DNA of 64,000 nt, taken from positions 1 to 64,000 of the forward strand of contig NZ_CAMYOM010000008.1 in the NCBI RefSeq assembly GCF_947260015.1. The letters are read 5' to 3'. The notes beneath the pieces were generated by a model that worked only from the letters and a program-made list of their open reading frames with translations, was not told the origin of the DNA and did not search any database. Below are positions 18,721 through 27,399 of the stretch, one piece after another; the first letter of the stretch is position 1, and the number at the start of each line of letters is the position of its first letter. Both the position numbers and the translations under genes were made by a program. Origin of the DNA: an uncultured Eudoraea sp. (GTDB lineage: Bacteria; Bacteroidota; Bacteroidia; Flavobacteriales; Flavobacteriaceae).

Positions 18721-20682
18721 TTACCCCACTTTAGAATTCAGTTCTTGTCTATACTTCTTTAATGCCAATAGTGAGAAATAGCGCTTGTAGTTTCTGTAAG
18801 AAACCATAGTTGTTTTATAAAATAATCCGCTCATTGGCTGCACCGGCCAGTCACCATCTTCAAGCTGTTGGTCAATAAGCCAGTCTATAGCTTTAATTAA
18901 GCGGGGATCTTCAGCATAACCTCCGTTTAATAATGCGAGTATGCACCAAGCTGTTTGATCAACTACACTGGCATCTGCCTGAATATATTCCCTCGCAAGG
19001 GCAGATTCCTGCGCTTCTCCCCAACCGCCATCTTCTTTTTGTTTGGACCATAGGTAGGTACATGCACTTTGTATTGCCTTATGGTCCTTACTCATTCCAT
19101 ACATGGTCAGTCCTTCTACAACAAAACAAATTCCATAGGTGAAACACAGGCCCCATAAGGCTTCCCAGCTTCCATCTTTATATTGGGAATTCAAAAGGTA
19201 TTTAACGGCACGTTCCATCGCTTTTTCCATTTCATTAGTAAACAAATGGGGTCTGCTTTGTTTTATTTGTACAAAACACTGAATAATACTACCCGTGCAT
19301 TCTACATAAGAATGATCAACCATAATATCAACAAATACATTTGCCGCATTAAACCACTCCAGCTTGGGGTTGCCAATGGCTTTGTCCACACTGGTCCATC
19401 CTCCGTCATCGCCTTGTAGTAGCATTATAAAACCTATGGCTTTTTTTATTCTTGCATCAGATAATAATTCGTCGCCTAAGCCTTCGGTTTCCAAAAGTGC
19501 TTTAATTGCTTCTGCAGTACAATCAGATACCACCCAGCCATTGTCCAGATAGCTAAAAGTCCAGCCACCTGCCCTGGGAAGACGGTGGTATTTAAAAGGG
19601 TTTTCCAGTTCCTTCATTACCTGGTTATCCAACAAGAATTTACGGGTCTTAAGGGCCAAAGGTTTTAACAATGGATCAGTACATTCTTTACCCATAGCCT
19701 GTAAATAGAATCCATTGTCCCAGGTATAAGTGTTAGTAAAGCCCTGCATCAATATTTCATCATCATTTTCCCATAAATATAGGGGTAGTTTTTCCCAGGA
19801 TTTTTTCAGTTTCTCCTGTTCCCCTCTAAAATGGTATATCAGGGTATTATAAACCGCATTTACGGGCGCTTGCCTTATAAAACTTGAATTTTCATCTTCA
19901 TATTCTATGTGTTCATATACTAGTGCCAGTGCTTTCTTTTTGATAAACTTGGGGATAATGGGATCAATTCTCTTGATCCACCACATAGAGATTTTAAATA
20001 TTCTGGTTTCAGGAAATATATTATCTGTGTCTGCAAAGGTCCCTCTATGTTTGGCAAAATTAATTTGCTCATAGGGTTGGAGGTATAATTCCTTCCTTAA
20101 TTGGAGTATTAGTTCATCTGGTTCTATGGATAGACGTTCACGATAGAAGTAACACATCGGTAAATAAATAATCCTTACATAACCTGAAATTTTACGGGGA
20201 TGAAACGGAAACCAGCTGGGTAACATATACAACTCAGGGGGCACAGGAGCAACCCCTTTATAAGAATACAAATTGAGAAATGACAGTATAAATTTGCACC
20301 AACTTGTAGAGTACAAGGGTCCTCCTTTCTCATGTATCCAATTTAATGCTTTTTTTAATTCGGATTCTGAGGCAGAATGACCCAAAAAGCGCAAAGCCAC
20401 ATAATTAATTACACTGGTAAAAATCGTACCCACTTTTGATTCCTGATGAATACCAAAACTGCCATCTGCCAATTGATGTCTTAGTATATACCTACTCATC
20501 TTGGTTTTTGTTACCATAGTCATAGGCTGCCCGCATATTCTCATGGCAAAAATGTATAATGGTAAAAGAAAAAAAGGACCGTCATACGGCACAGGCCAGG
20601 TTCCTTCTTCGGTTTGATTTGCAGCCATCCAACCGTAAACTTTTTGGATAGCCTGCTCAACTTTTTGCTTGGGATTGACCAT
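18721..20682 (-). CDS. Oxidosqualene cyclase (lanosterol/parkeol synthase-type)
   Basis: This 653-residue triterpene cyclase converts 2,3-oxidosqualene to a sterol skeleton. The catalytic motif is SDCTAE (Asp387) as in oxidosqualene cyclases, not the DxDDTA of squalene-hopene cyclases. YVECTG (Cys462) aligns with the second active-site cysteine region. QW-type repeats include LADGSFG, QGDDGGW, KDGSW and KEDGGW. Product-determining positions, aligned by eye to plant cycloartenol synthase Tyr410, His477 and Ile481, read Phe315, Asn381 and Val385. It lacks the roughly 80-residue N-terminal extension of eukaryotic enzymes. It is divergent from the squalene epoxidase gene, with about 300 bases between their starts. 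The membrane-attached fold is expected. Confidence 0.9.
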   Translation of the reverse strand: MVNPKQKVEQAIQKVYGWMAANQTEEGTWPVPYDGPFFLLPLYIFAMRICGQPMTMVTKTKMSRYILRHQLADGSFGIHQESKVGTIFTSVINYVALRFLGHSASESELKKALNWIHEKGGPLYSTSWCKFILSFLNLYSYKGVAPVPPELYMLPSWFPFHPRKISGYVRIIYLPMCYFYRERLSIEPDELILQLRKELYLQPYEQINFAKHRGTFADTDNIFPETRIFKISMWWIKRIDPIIPKFIKKKALALVYEHIEYEDENSSFIRQAPVNAVYNTLIYHFRGEQEKLKKSWEKLPLYLWENDDEILMQGFTNTYTWDNGFYLQAMGKECTDPLLKPLALKTRKFLLDNQVMKELENPFKYHRLPRAGGWTFSYLDNGWVVSDCTAEAIKALLETEGLGDELLSDARIKKAIGFIMLLQGDDGGWTSVDKAIGNPKLEWFNAANVFVDIMVDHSYVECTGSIIQCFVQIKQSRPHLFTNEMEKAMERAVKYLLNSQYKDGSWEALWGLCFTYGICFVVEGLTMYGMSKDHKAIQSACTYLWSKQKEDGGWGEAQESALAREYIQADASVVDQTAWCILALLNGGYAEDPRLIKAIDWLIDQQLEDGDWPVQPMSGLFYKTTMVSYRNYKRYFSLLALKKYRQELNSKVG

Positions 20683-20802
20683 TATCGGATAACAAATTTC
20701 AATTTATGTCATTTAAATCTTAGGCCTCTGTACAAGGATAATTAATTGTAAGTCGAAGGTTTCAAATTACCATGTAAATATAATTCAATTTAGTTTTGAA
20801 TA

Positions 20803-20832
20803 ATTGCTTTTATGTATACTTATCCTACTTTG
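20803..20832 (+). promoter_or_regulatory. Possible promoter of the epoxidase unit
   Basis: ATTG (20803-20806), then 19 bases, then TACTTTG (20826-20832). This resembles the Bacteroidota TTTG-N19-TAnnTTTG promoter, although the -7 box has one spacer base fewer than consensus. Transcription would start about 10 bases before the short upstream ORF. Confidence 0.3.
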
Positions 20833-20848
20833 CAGAGAACAAAAACAA

Positions 20849-21007
20849 ATGAAATTTTTAGGTTTTGCCCCAAAAGCGATATCTTTGTATGGTTTAATAT
20901 CAATGATTCTATCTTTTTTCCTTTACTCAAGTTATTTGAAAGGAAAACAAAAAGGGAAACTGAAGTTTAGGATATTTATAAAAGACAAATGTCAAACACC
21001 GGAGTAA
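20849..21007 (+). CDS. Short single-helix membrane ORF overlapping the epoxidase start
   Basis: This 52-residue ORF begins at ATG 20849 with MKFLGFAPKA. It has one hydrophobic helix (ISLYGLISMILSFFLYSSYL) and a strongly basic tail (KGKQKGKLKFRIFIKDK). It overlaps the squalene epoxidase start by 19 bases in a different frame. It could be a genuine small protein with translational coupling, a leader peptide, or the membrane anchor of the epoxidase separated by a frameshift, since eukaryotic squalene epoxidases have an N-terminal membrane anchor. An ATG further upstream at 20804 also exists. Confidence 0.4.
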   Translation: MKFLGFAPKAISLYGLISMILSFFLYSSYLKGKQKGKLKFRIFIKDKCQTPE

Positions 21008-22380
21008 ATAAAGAAGTTGATGTCCTAATTGTTGGTGCTGGTATTGCCGGTGCAACTTTGGCTGCCAATTTGGCCAAAACGGGAAAAAACATTGTGGTTG
21101 TTGAAAGAGACTTAAGTGAAAGAGATGTCATCATAGGTGAATTGTTACAACCTGGAGGAGTTCAGAAGCTTGGTGAGATGGGCTTTACTTCTTTTATAGA
21201 CCAGATTGATGCCCAGCCTGTTTATGGTTATGACATTATTTTTGAAGGGCAGGATTATGTTATTCCTTATCCAAATAAAAACGGGGAACCTTCTGGATAT
21301 GGTTTTAGGAATGGGGCGTTTTTACAGAATATACGAAAACATGTATTGGCCCTTGATAATGTCCGGGTCATAGAAGGCGCAGTAACGGATTTAATTGATG
21401 AAAAGGACACAATAGTCGGAGCAAGTTTCAAACGTAAGGATGCCATTGAAGAAGAGCAGGTTTATGCAAAACTTACTGTTCTTACAGATGGACCTTTATC
21501 AACTTTTCGGGAAAAATTATCTAAGCCTGTTAATAAATTGAATGGCTATTTCTTAGGGTTACTTTTAAAAAATTGCGAATTACCCTATGCAAATCATGGG
21601 CATCTTGTTATGGGTGATCACCCCCCAATGGTTATATATCCTGTGACTTCTACATCATGGAGGGTATTAATAGATTTTAAAGGAGAAAAACCTCCGAGGA
21701 TGGGCAGGGATTTTAAGAAATTCCTTTTGGAAGAGTTTGAAAACGCAATACCCCAATCTGCTCGTAAAGCCTTTAAAGCAACGGTAGAAGAGGGTAAGTT
21801 CAAGACTTTTCCTAACCACAGACTTCCGGCTAACCCCATCAAAAAAGAGGGCGCTGTTATTTTAGGTGATGCATTAAATATGAGGCATCCTTTAACAGGC
21901 GGGGGAATGACAGCTGCTTTTAATGATGTACTAAGGTTGAGTAATAATCTTGCAAGTATTACGGATTTTAGTAACAAGAAACAAATAGGTAAAGCCATCC
22001 AAAAGTTCTATGAAACACGGCACTTAGGAACACAGACTACAAATATATTGGCAGACGGCCTTTATGGGGTTGTTTATAATCCAGATTTAAGAAAAGCATT
22101 TTTCGAATACGTTAGCAGGGGGGATAAATATGCTGAAGAAACCTGTTCCATCCTTGCCGGACTTAACAAGGATAAAAAACTGTTACTGAATCATTTTATT
22201 GGAATGGCGCGTTATGGTACACAAATGCGAATAACGAATTCTGAAAAATCAAAGGAAACAGTAACCCAATCTCTTACTATGGTAAAGGATGCTGTAGGTA
22301 TTATAACCCCATTACTTCTTTCAGAAAAACCGGATACCGGAAATAAATTGATGCTGGAAGCCTTAAATCGAATCATATAA
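20989..22380 (+). CDS. Squalene epoxidase (squalene monooxygenase)
   Basis: This 463-residue FAD-dependent monooxygenase turns squalene into 2,3-oxidosqualene. The Rossmann motif is VLIVGAGIAGATLAANLA (residues 12-29), followed by VVVERD. The stretch ERDVIIGELLQPGGVQKLG matches the diagnostic squalene-epoxidase substrate region. GDALNMRHPLTGGGMTAAF (about residues 293-311) is the FAD-binding DG motif, nearly identical to eukaryotic SQLE. The neighbouring oxidosqualene cyclase uses its product. There is no membrane helix in the predicted N-terminus. Enzyme identity is strong; the exact start is less certain. Confidence 0.92.
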   Translation: MSNTGVNKEVDVLIVGAGIAGATLAANLAKTGKNIVVVERDLSERDVIIGELLQPGGVQKLGEMGFTSFIDQIDAQPVYGYDIIFEGQDYVIPYPNKNGEPSGYGFRNGAFLQNIRKHVLALDNVRVIEGAVTDLIDEKDTIVGASFKRKDAIEEEQVYAKLTVLTDGPLSTFREKLSKPVNKLNGYFLGLLLKNCELPYANHGHLVMGDHPPMVIYPVTSTSWRVLIDFKGEKPPRMGRDFKKFLLEEFENAIPQSARKAFKATVEEGKFKTFPNHRLPANPIKKEGAVILGDALNMRHPLTGGGMTAAFNDVLRLSNNLASITDFSNKKQIGKAIQKFYETRHLGTQTTNILADGLYGVVYNPDLRKAFFEYVSRGDKYAEETCSILAGLNKDKKLLLNHFIGMARYGTQMRITNSEKSKETVTQSLTMVKDAVGIITPLLLSEKPDTGNKLMLEALNRII

Positions 22381-22487
22381 AGGACCAGATTAAACATTTA
22401 TCTCAGTTATCAACTTATTTATTCGCTCTTATAAATTTTATTGTTTACTAGCTGAAGTTTATGACAAATTTATTGTAGCAATATTGC

Positions 22488-23405
22488 GTGAAACTTAGTT
22501 TAAGATTTAAAATGAGTAGAGTATTTAACTTTATAATCATTGTAATTAGAACCTTTGTTAAATGGGGAAAATACGAGCCACTTAGTAAATACCCGTTTGG
22601 ACATTTTTACTCCCCTATTGTATCCGGAGGTGAACTTATTGAACTTGAGGACCAGATATGGGAAGATGTAGCACAAGATTCTATTTTAGGAATAAATTTG
22701 AACCTTGAGAATCAATTTTTATTGCTAAAAGAATTTTCTAAATATTATCCTGAAATGCCTTTTAAGGATGAAAAATCGGATAAACATAGATATTGTTTTA
22801 ACAACGGAGCCTATGCATATACAGATGCAATAGTCCTTTATTCTTTTATCAGACATTTTAAACCTAAAAAAATTATAGAGATTGGATCCGGACATTCTTC
22901 AGCAGTAATGCTGGATACAAGAGAGACTTTCGTAAATGACATAAACCTTACATTTATTGAGCCCTACCCACAAAGGCTTTATCGTCTAATTAAAGATACT
23001 GACAGGGATAATTGTACAGTTTTGGATACAAAAGTTCAAAAGGTTGAATTAGAAAAATTTCGTGATTTAAAAAGTAATGACATTCTTTTTATTGATAGCA
23101 GCCATGTCTCAAAAACGGGAAGCGATGTTAATTATGAGATTTTTAAAATTTTACCCAGTCTAAACCCAGGTGTTATTATTCACTTTCACGATGTATTCTA
23201 TCCTTTTGAATATCCTAAAAGCTGGGTTTCTGAAGGACGCAATTGGAACGAAGACTATTTATTACGGGCCTTTTTAAGTTATAATAATAACTTTGAAATA
23301 TTACTCTTTTCAGATTACATTCATCAACATCATAAGACAGCTTTTAAGGAAATGCCGCTTGCCTATAAGAATACCGGAGGTAATCTTTGGATTAGAAAGA
23401 TGTAA
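22488..23405 (+). CDS. Class I SAM-dependent methyltransferase (Methyltransf_24-like)
   Basis: This 305-residue protein has the SAM motif IIEIGSGHSSAVMLDT, the acidic strand LTFIEPYP and ILFIDSSHV, and a VIIHFHDVFYP loop. It resembles sugar/lipid methyltransferases or hydroxylase-like enzymes of the Methyltransf_24 group more than sterol C24 methyltransferases. The start is GTG at 22488, with an alternative ATG at 22512. It follows the epoxidase by 107 bases on the same strand; whether it belongs to the sterol pathway is open. Confidence 0.75.
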   Translation: MKLSLRFKMSRVFNFIIIVIRTFVKWGKYEPLSKYPFGHFYSPIVSGGELIELEDQIWEDVAQDSILGINLNLENQFLLLKEFSKYYPEMPFKDEKSDKHRYCFNNGAYAYTDAIVLYSFIRHFKPKKIIEIGSGHSSAVMLDTRETFVNDINLTFIEPYPQRLYRLIKDTDRDNCTVLDTKVQKVELEKFRDLKSNDILFIDSSHVSKTGSDVNYEIFKILPSLNPGVIIHFHDVFYPFEYPKSWVSEGRNWNEDYLLRAFLSYNNNFEILLFSDYIHQHHKTAFKEMPLAYKNTGGNLWIRKM

Positions 23406-23423
23406 CCTTTACTCCATAAAACC

Positions 23424-23456
23424 ATAGGCCTCACTTATATCATTGTGAAGACCTAT
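23424..23456. terminator. Weak hairpin between convergent genes
   Basis: ATAGG-TCAC and GTGA-CCTAT arms (23424-23434 and 23445-23456) can pair with an internal mismatch around the loop. It lies between the converging methyltransferase and the 23482 gene. There is no strong T tract, so termination is only a suggestion. Confidence 0.3.
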
Positions 23457-23481
23457 CACAAAAATAGTCTGAAGCTAAATA

Positions 23482-24162
23482 TCAGGATTCTTGTTCAGGA
23501 AGATTAACCCCTTTCAATAAAATTGCAATCCCCATCATTGCAAGCCATAAAACTTTCACATGAAAAACGGGTTTGTAGATTTCAAAATTATCAGGAATAC
23601 CCATAATGATAGCCATTGCCGCGAGACCCAATAGTGCGGTAAACCATCCCAACAATGGGTGGACAATTTTCCATTTTACAAATCCGAAACCTAATAATAC
23701 CAGGCCAACTCCGGAAAAGATACGCCCAAATCGTACAAAACAAGTAACATATTGGTTTGTGTAAAGGATATTATCCATGAACTCCTGAATTTCAACCGCT
23801 GATAAGCCCATAGTCTTGCCAACTCCCCAGGCCCCGAAATTGTAATAAAATGCAGACGCAATAGCCAGGGTCATCGTTCCAATCACTACCATTCCAGCAC
23901 CAGGTACCAGAACAACCCTGTAGGGTTTTTTAGCTGTAATTGAGGCAAGAGCAAAAATAGCTATTGCCATGGTAACCCAGCCAAAAATATGAAACCGAAA
24001 CATCCATATCCAATACCACAAATCTTCATTAATAGCAGTAAAGTCTGATGCAACGATATACTCACCTATATGATGTGGTGAAAGTGCCCAACCACCCCAT
24101 AATAAAATGGCCGCAAAAATAAATGCCCAAGCTGTAAATTTAGTTTCAAAATCTTTTTTCAT
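23482..24162 (-). CDS. Multipass membrane protein of unknown family
   Basis: This 226-residue protein has about six hydrophobic segments (roughly residues 12-30, 53-73, 82-105, 140-165, 170-190 and 200-218). An aromatic-rich loop YWIWMFRFHIFGW near residue 49 is notable. I recognise no family. There are no cytochrome CxxCH motifs or transporter signatures. It stands alone, with 191 bases before the next gene. Confidence 0.65.
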   Translation of the reverse strand: MKKDFETKFTAWAFIFAAILLWGGWALSPHHIGEYIVASDFTAINEDLWYWIWMFRFHIFGWVTMAIAIFALASITAKKPYRVVLVPGAGMVVIGTMTLAIASAFYYNFGAWGVGKTMGLSAVEIQEFMDNILYTNQYVTCFVRFGRIFSGVGLVLLGFGFVKWKIVHPLLGWFTALLGLAAMAIIMGIPDNFEIYKPVFHVKVLWLAMMGIAILLKGVNLPEQES

Positions 24163-24353
24163 GGTATAAAAATTTAAAATTTAATTCGCTACTATATAGA
24201 ATTATAAAGTAGCTATGTTTTTGTTTTGGTATTTATCAAATTTCTTATTGCGAACAGGAGTTTAATTTCACAAAAATAAATACCCCCATATTTTACTATA
24301 AAGCGTATATTATTGCTTAAAATGAAATTAAAATACCCTTGCAAATAATGTAC

Positions 24354-25244
24354 CTATGTCATTGCATAGTCTTTAACTTCCGTTAATTTATGTAGGGATA
24401 CTTGCATATCACTATCTATAAATACGGCATGGTTGGTAGGGATCTCTTTCCATAAATTCCTGTCATCTGTCAAAATTTCTGACGAAATTAAAGCGGCACT
24501 TCTTTTAACGATACCTTCTTCTATTTCAAGATCTCCAGTTTCATTATTAAAACTGCAAGCGATCTTTTCTGCAAAATGAAGGGAACGATTGTCCGAAGCG
24601 GCATCAGTGCTATAGCGTGTAGCAATCATACGATGACCGTTTGACAGCACAATATTATAATTGGATGTGCTATTTATTCCCTTGCTTTGTTTTAAATTTT
24701 CTATATCGCTAAAGGTCATGTTGAAGCAGGCAACTAATTCTTCTGGAGTTGCGGGTTTTTCAATACCCATTTTCCTGAAATTCGTCATGAATAAAGCCAA
24801 AATATATTGGGTATCGCTCTGTCCTTGAATCCATAAAAACGCTTCTTCATCTAAAAGAGATACTAAGTCAAGTTTTATTTTCTCAAAATCTTGTATACCC
24901 CCATTGTGCATCATTAAATGTTCGTTGTATTTAAAAGGATGACAATTTTCCTGGGAAACACCACCAGACGTGGCCGCTCTAATATGCGCCAAAAAACAAG
25001 TAGTTTTCATGATGGAGGCATTGTTCAATAAATTTTGATCATTCCACGCTGGTAACACCGATTTATATAATCCAGGTTCTTCCTGAATATCTTTATAATA
25101 CCAACCTAAGCCAAAACCATCTCCATTTACTGTCATAATAGATTCTTCAGCGTCATAACTTTGATGAACCAATGAATTTTCCGGCTTAACTAGTATATCT
25201 TCAACGATTATTGGACTCCCTAAATACGCTACAAATCTGCACAT
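24354..25244 (-). CDS. Class II glutamine amidotransferase (YafJ/EgtC-like)
   Basis: This 296-residue protein is an N-terminal nucleophile hydrolase. Cys2 directly follows the initiator Met (MCRFVAYLG), and the Ntn hydrolase pocket motifs GDGFGLGWY, HIRAATSGG and HPFKYNEHLMMHNGGI are all present. It hydrolyses gamma-glutamyl amides: either a nitrogen donor in synthesis or, in EgtC, hydrolysis of a gamma-glutamyl intermediate. No ergothioneine genes are seen nearby, so a specific role is not assigned. Confidence 0.9.
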   Translation of the reverse strand: MCRFVAYLGSPIIVEDILVKPENSLVHQSYDAEESIMTVNGDGFGLGWYYKDIQEEPGLYKSVLPAWNDQNLLNNASIMKTTCFLAHIRAATSGGVSQENCHPFKYNEHLMMHNGGIQDFEKIKLDLVSLLDEEAFLWIQGQSDTQYILALFMTNFRKMGIEKPATPEELVACFNMTFSDIENLKQSKGINSTSNYNIVLSNGHRMIATRYSTDAASDNRSLHFAEKIACSFNNETGDLEIEEGIVKRSAALISSEILTDDRNLWKEIPTNHAVFIDSDMQVSLHKLTEVKDYAMT

Positions 25245-25561
25245 AATAATTAGGTTTTAAAAGTGCAATAAAGTTACGAAATTTGCAGTATATTTTTGAC
25301 CTTTTCCGCCCTAAAGTTTAAATAGAAAAAGGACTTTTTAGGTCTTTCAATTTTTGGACTAAAGACTTTAAATATTTGCAATTCAGCCACCTTAATCTGA
25401 ATTCTATTCCAATAGGAAAATCACCTATGTAGGTTGATTAAGAAGTAAGTTTTCGCAGCTGGGATAGCAATAGTTTAGAGCCCCGGTGCTCCCAAAAATT
25501 GCCCCTCAAATTATTAGATACAATTTATGTGATTTCCAAAACTCAGGAGGACTGAACCTTT
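25245..25561. other. Intergenic region without a gene
   Basis: This 317-base stretch lies between the amidotransferase start and the PqqB-like stop. It presumably contains the amidotransferase promoter. GTCTTT (25342-25347) and AAAGAC (25361-25366) form a short inverted repeat, and GGACTTT-like words occur twice around it. I see no convincing ORF or RNA gene. Confidence 0.5.
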
Positions 25562-26527
25562 CTATAGTGTAAATATATCTTTAAATCTGGCAATATGATA
25601 ACCTTTGGATATCACCAATTTGGATTGCTCACTCTCTGGATTTAGCATTGGATTGGTGTGATTCATATGAATAAACCAAACCTTATTTTTTTCCTGAGTA
25701 GGCAATTTGTCAAAAAGTGCCATACTCTCCAATACCGTTGGGTGTGGAATCTCTGAAATATCCCTATTGTCTATTTCAGTTTCACTAAAAAACCCCGCAT
25801 CAAGAAAAGCATAGTCAACCTGTTTTATCTCATCAACAATATTGGTGTCCCACTTATGCCATTTATCAATATCCGGGATAAAAAGTACCGTTTTATTGGG
25901 ACCTATTATCTTGAATCCGACAGTTTCTGAATATTCATCACGATGGGGCACAAGAAATGGGATTACACTTAGATTTGAAGTAAGTGAAATTACTAGCTTA
26001 TTATTCAAAGTTTGTAGTGAAATATTCTGATTCCCAACAAGCTGACTCCAGGGACCGTTATTCCTTAAATAGGAATCCATTACAGGCATTGCAAACACAT
26101 TAACATTAGAAGCACCCAATGCTTCTGTTCCAAGATACATCAGGCCTGTATAATGACCAATATGAGCATGTGTCAGAAAAATACCATCAACTATCTCGTT
26201 TGTATTTTTTGGGAGGTAATTCTTTAATGTTTTAAGCTGTTCCGTCATATCGGGAGTGGCGTCAAACAGATATTTCCGGTTATTTTCAGGATCAACAATG
26301 CCTAAAGAGACCACTTTTCTGCTCTCATCGGGGTTTTGGAAGAGTACCCGGCAACATTCCTTTTTACAGGCAATATGTGGCGAACCGGCGTCTTGCACAT
26401 TGCCAAGAACTATCAATGAAGTTTGAGTAGTACTAACCTGCTCAGATACCGCCGCTGTTGCTTTTTTATCCGGGGCAAGATTGCAAGAGTAAACACAAAC
26501 CAGTAAAAGGTAAATCAGATTTTTCAT
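25562..26527 (-). CDS. PqqB-like metallo-beta-lactamase-fold lipoprotein
   Basis: This 321-residue metallohydrolase resembles PqqB. It contains VLGNVQDAGSPHIACKKECC, typical of the PqqB N-terminus, and LTHAHIGHYTGLMYLG, the HxHxGH metal-site motif. A lipoprotein signal (VCVYSCNLAP) precedes it, so the protein is exported. No other pqq genes appear, so it is an orphan homologue and not evidence for PQQ synthesis. It abuts the rhodanese gene with no spacer, which suggests coupled expression. Confidence 0.82.
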   Translation of the reverse strand: MKNLIYLLLVCVYSCNLAPDKKATAAVSEQVSTTQTSLIVLGNVQDAGSPHIACKKECCRVLFQNPDESRKVVSLGIVDPENNRKYLFDATPDMTEQLKTLKNYLPKNTNEIVDGIFLTHAHIGHYTGLMYLGTEALGASNVNVFAMPVMDSYLRNNGPWSQLVGNQNISLQTLNNKLVISLTSNLSVIPFLVPHRDEYSETVGFKIIGPNKTVLFIPDIDKWHKWDTNIVDEIKQVDYAFLDAGFFSETEIDNRDISEIPHPTVLESMALFDKLPTQEKNKVWFIHMNHTNPMLNPESEQSKLVISKGYHIARFKDIFTL

Positions 26528-27331
26528 TTATTTTTTAATTTGGGCCCATTCTGTCCATGAACCATCATATACAGATTTGTCATTCTCCAATACCAACGCA
26601 CTAGCCATTAGAATAATACAAGCCGTAACTCCTGAACCGCAACTAAAAACCAGGGGTTTTTCATTGATCATCAATTTATTGAATATCTCCGAAAGATCTT
26701 CCCTGGATTTGAATTTTCCATTCTCAAGGACTTCGGTATAGGGTAAATTAATGGAACCTGGGATATGTCCGCTTGGTAATCCTTCTCTTGGTTCAGGAGC
26801 AATTCCCATAAATCTCCCTGCCGAGCGGGCATCAATTAAAACAGACTCTTTTAAGGACACATTGGATGACACAAAATCATAATCCTTAACCATTTCAGAC
26901 TGAAATTTTGCTTCAAAATTTCCCGGGATAATATTATTTTCTTTGCGCTGTACGGTCTCATAGCCCTGACTTATCCAGTCCGGAAGGCCACCATTGAGTA
27001 AGGCAATATTTTGGTGCCCCATTGCTTTAAACATCCACCAGACCCTGGGACTTAAGTAAATCCCAAGATTGTCATATACCACAATTTTACTGGAATTGTT
27101 AATCCCCAGCTTTCTACAACTATTTTCAAACTGCTCAGGACTTGGGAGTGTATTGGGAAGTTCACTGGAGGTATCACTAAACTCATTTTGCAGATCAAAT
27201 TTTCTGGCCCCCTTGATACCGAAGCTTTCATAATCGGCTTTATCCGTTTTTGGGCTGACATCTAAAACTATCAAATCAGGATCTTCCAAATTATTATATA
27301 GCCAAAAAGAAGATAAAATGGGTTCTGTCAT
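26528..27331 (-). CDS. Thiosulfate/3-mercaptopyruvate sulfurtransferase (rhodanese)
   Basis: This 267-residue two-domain rhodanese has an inactive N-terminal domain (VVYDNLGIYLSPRVWWMFKA) and an active C-terminal domain. The catalytic loop is SCGSGVTAC (Cys about residue 230). The CGSGVTA loop resembles mercaptopyruvate sulfurtransferases. LIDARSAGRFMG is the rhodanese DxR site. It transfers sulfane sulfur to thiol or cyanide acceptors, probably in the cytoplasm. It is directly followed by the PqqB-like gene. Confidence 0.9.
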   Translation of the reverse strand: MTEPILSSFWLYNNLEDPDLIVLDVSPKTDKADYESFGIKGARKFDLQNEFSDTSSELPNTLPSPEQFENSCRKLGINNSSKIVVYDNLGIYLSPRVWWMFKAMGHQNIALLNGGLPDWISQGYETVQRKENNIIPGNFEAKFQSEMVKDYDFVSSNVSLKESVLIDARSAGRFMGIAPEPREGLPSGHIPGSINLPYTEVLENGKFKSREDLSEIFNKLMINEKPLVFSCGSGVTACIILMASALVLENDKSVYDGSWTEWAQIKK

Positions 27332-27399
27332 GAATAAAAGCTTCTATTTAACATTATTTTGAGCCCTAATTAATGTTTGTTTTTTTAGCACAATCAGGC

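Noticed and set aside
22488-23405. Sterol C24-methyltransferase next to the sterol genes
   Set aside because: Its motifs fit the Methyltransf_24 group, and no typical SMT sterol-binding stretches are seen. Only proximity supports a sterol role.
25245-25561. Short frame GAIFGSTGALNYCYPSC in the gap
   Set aside because: About 25 codons with no start or neighbour link. Too short to claim as a gene or remnant.
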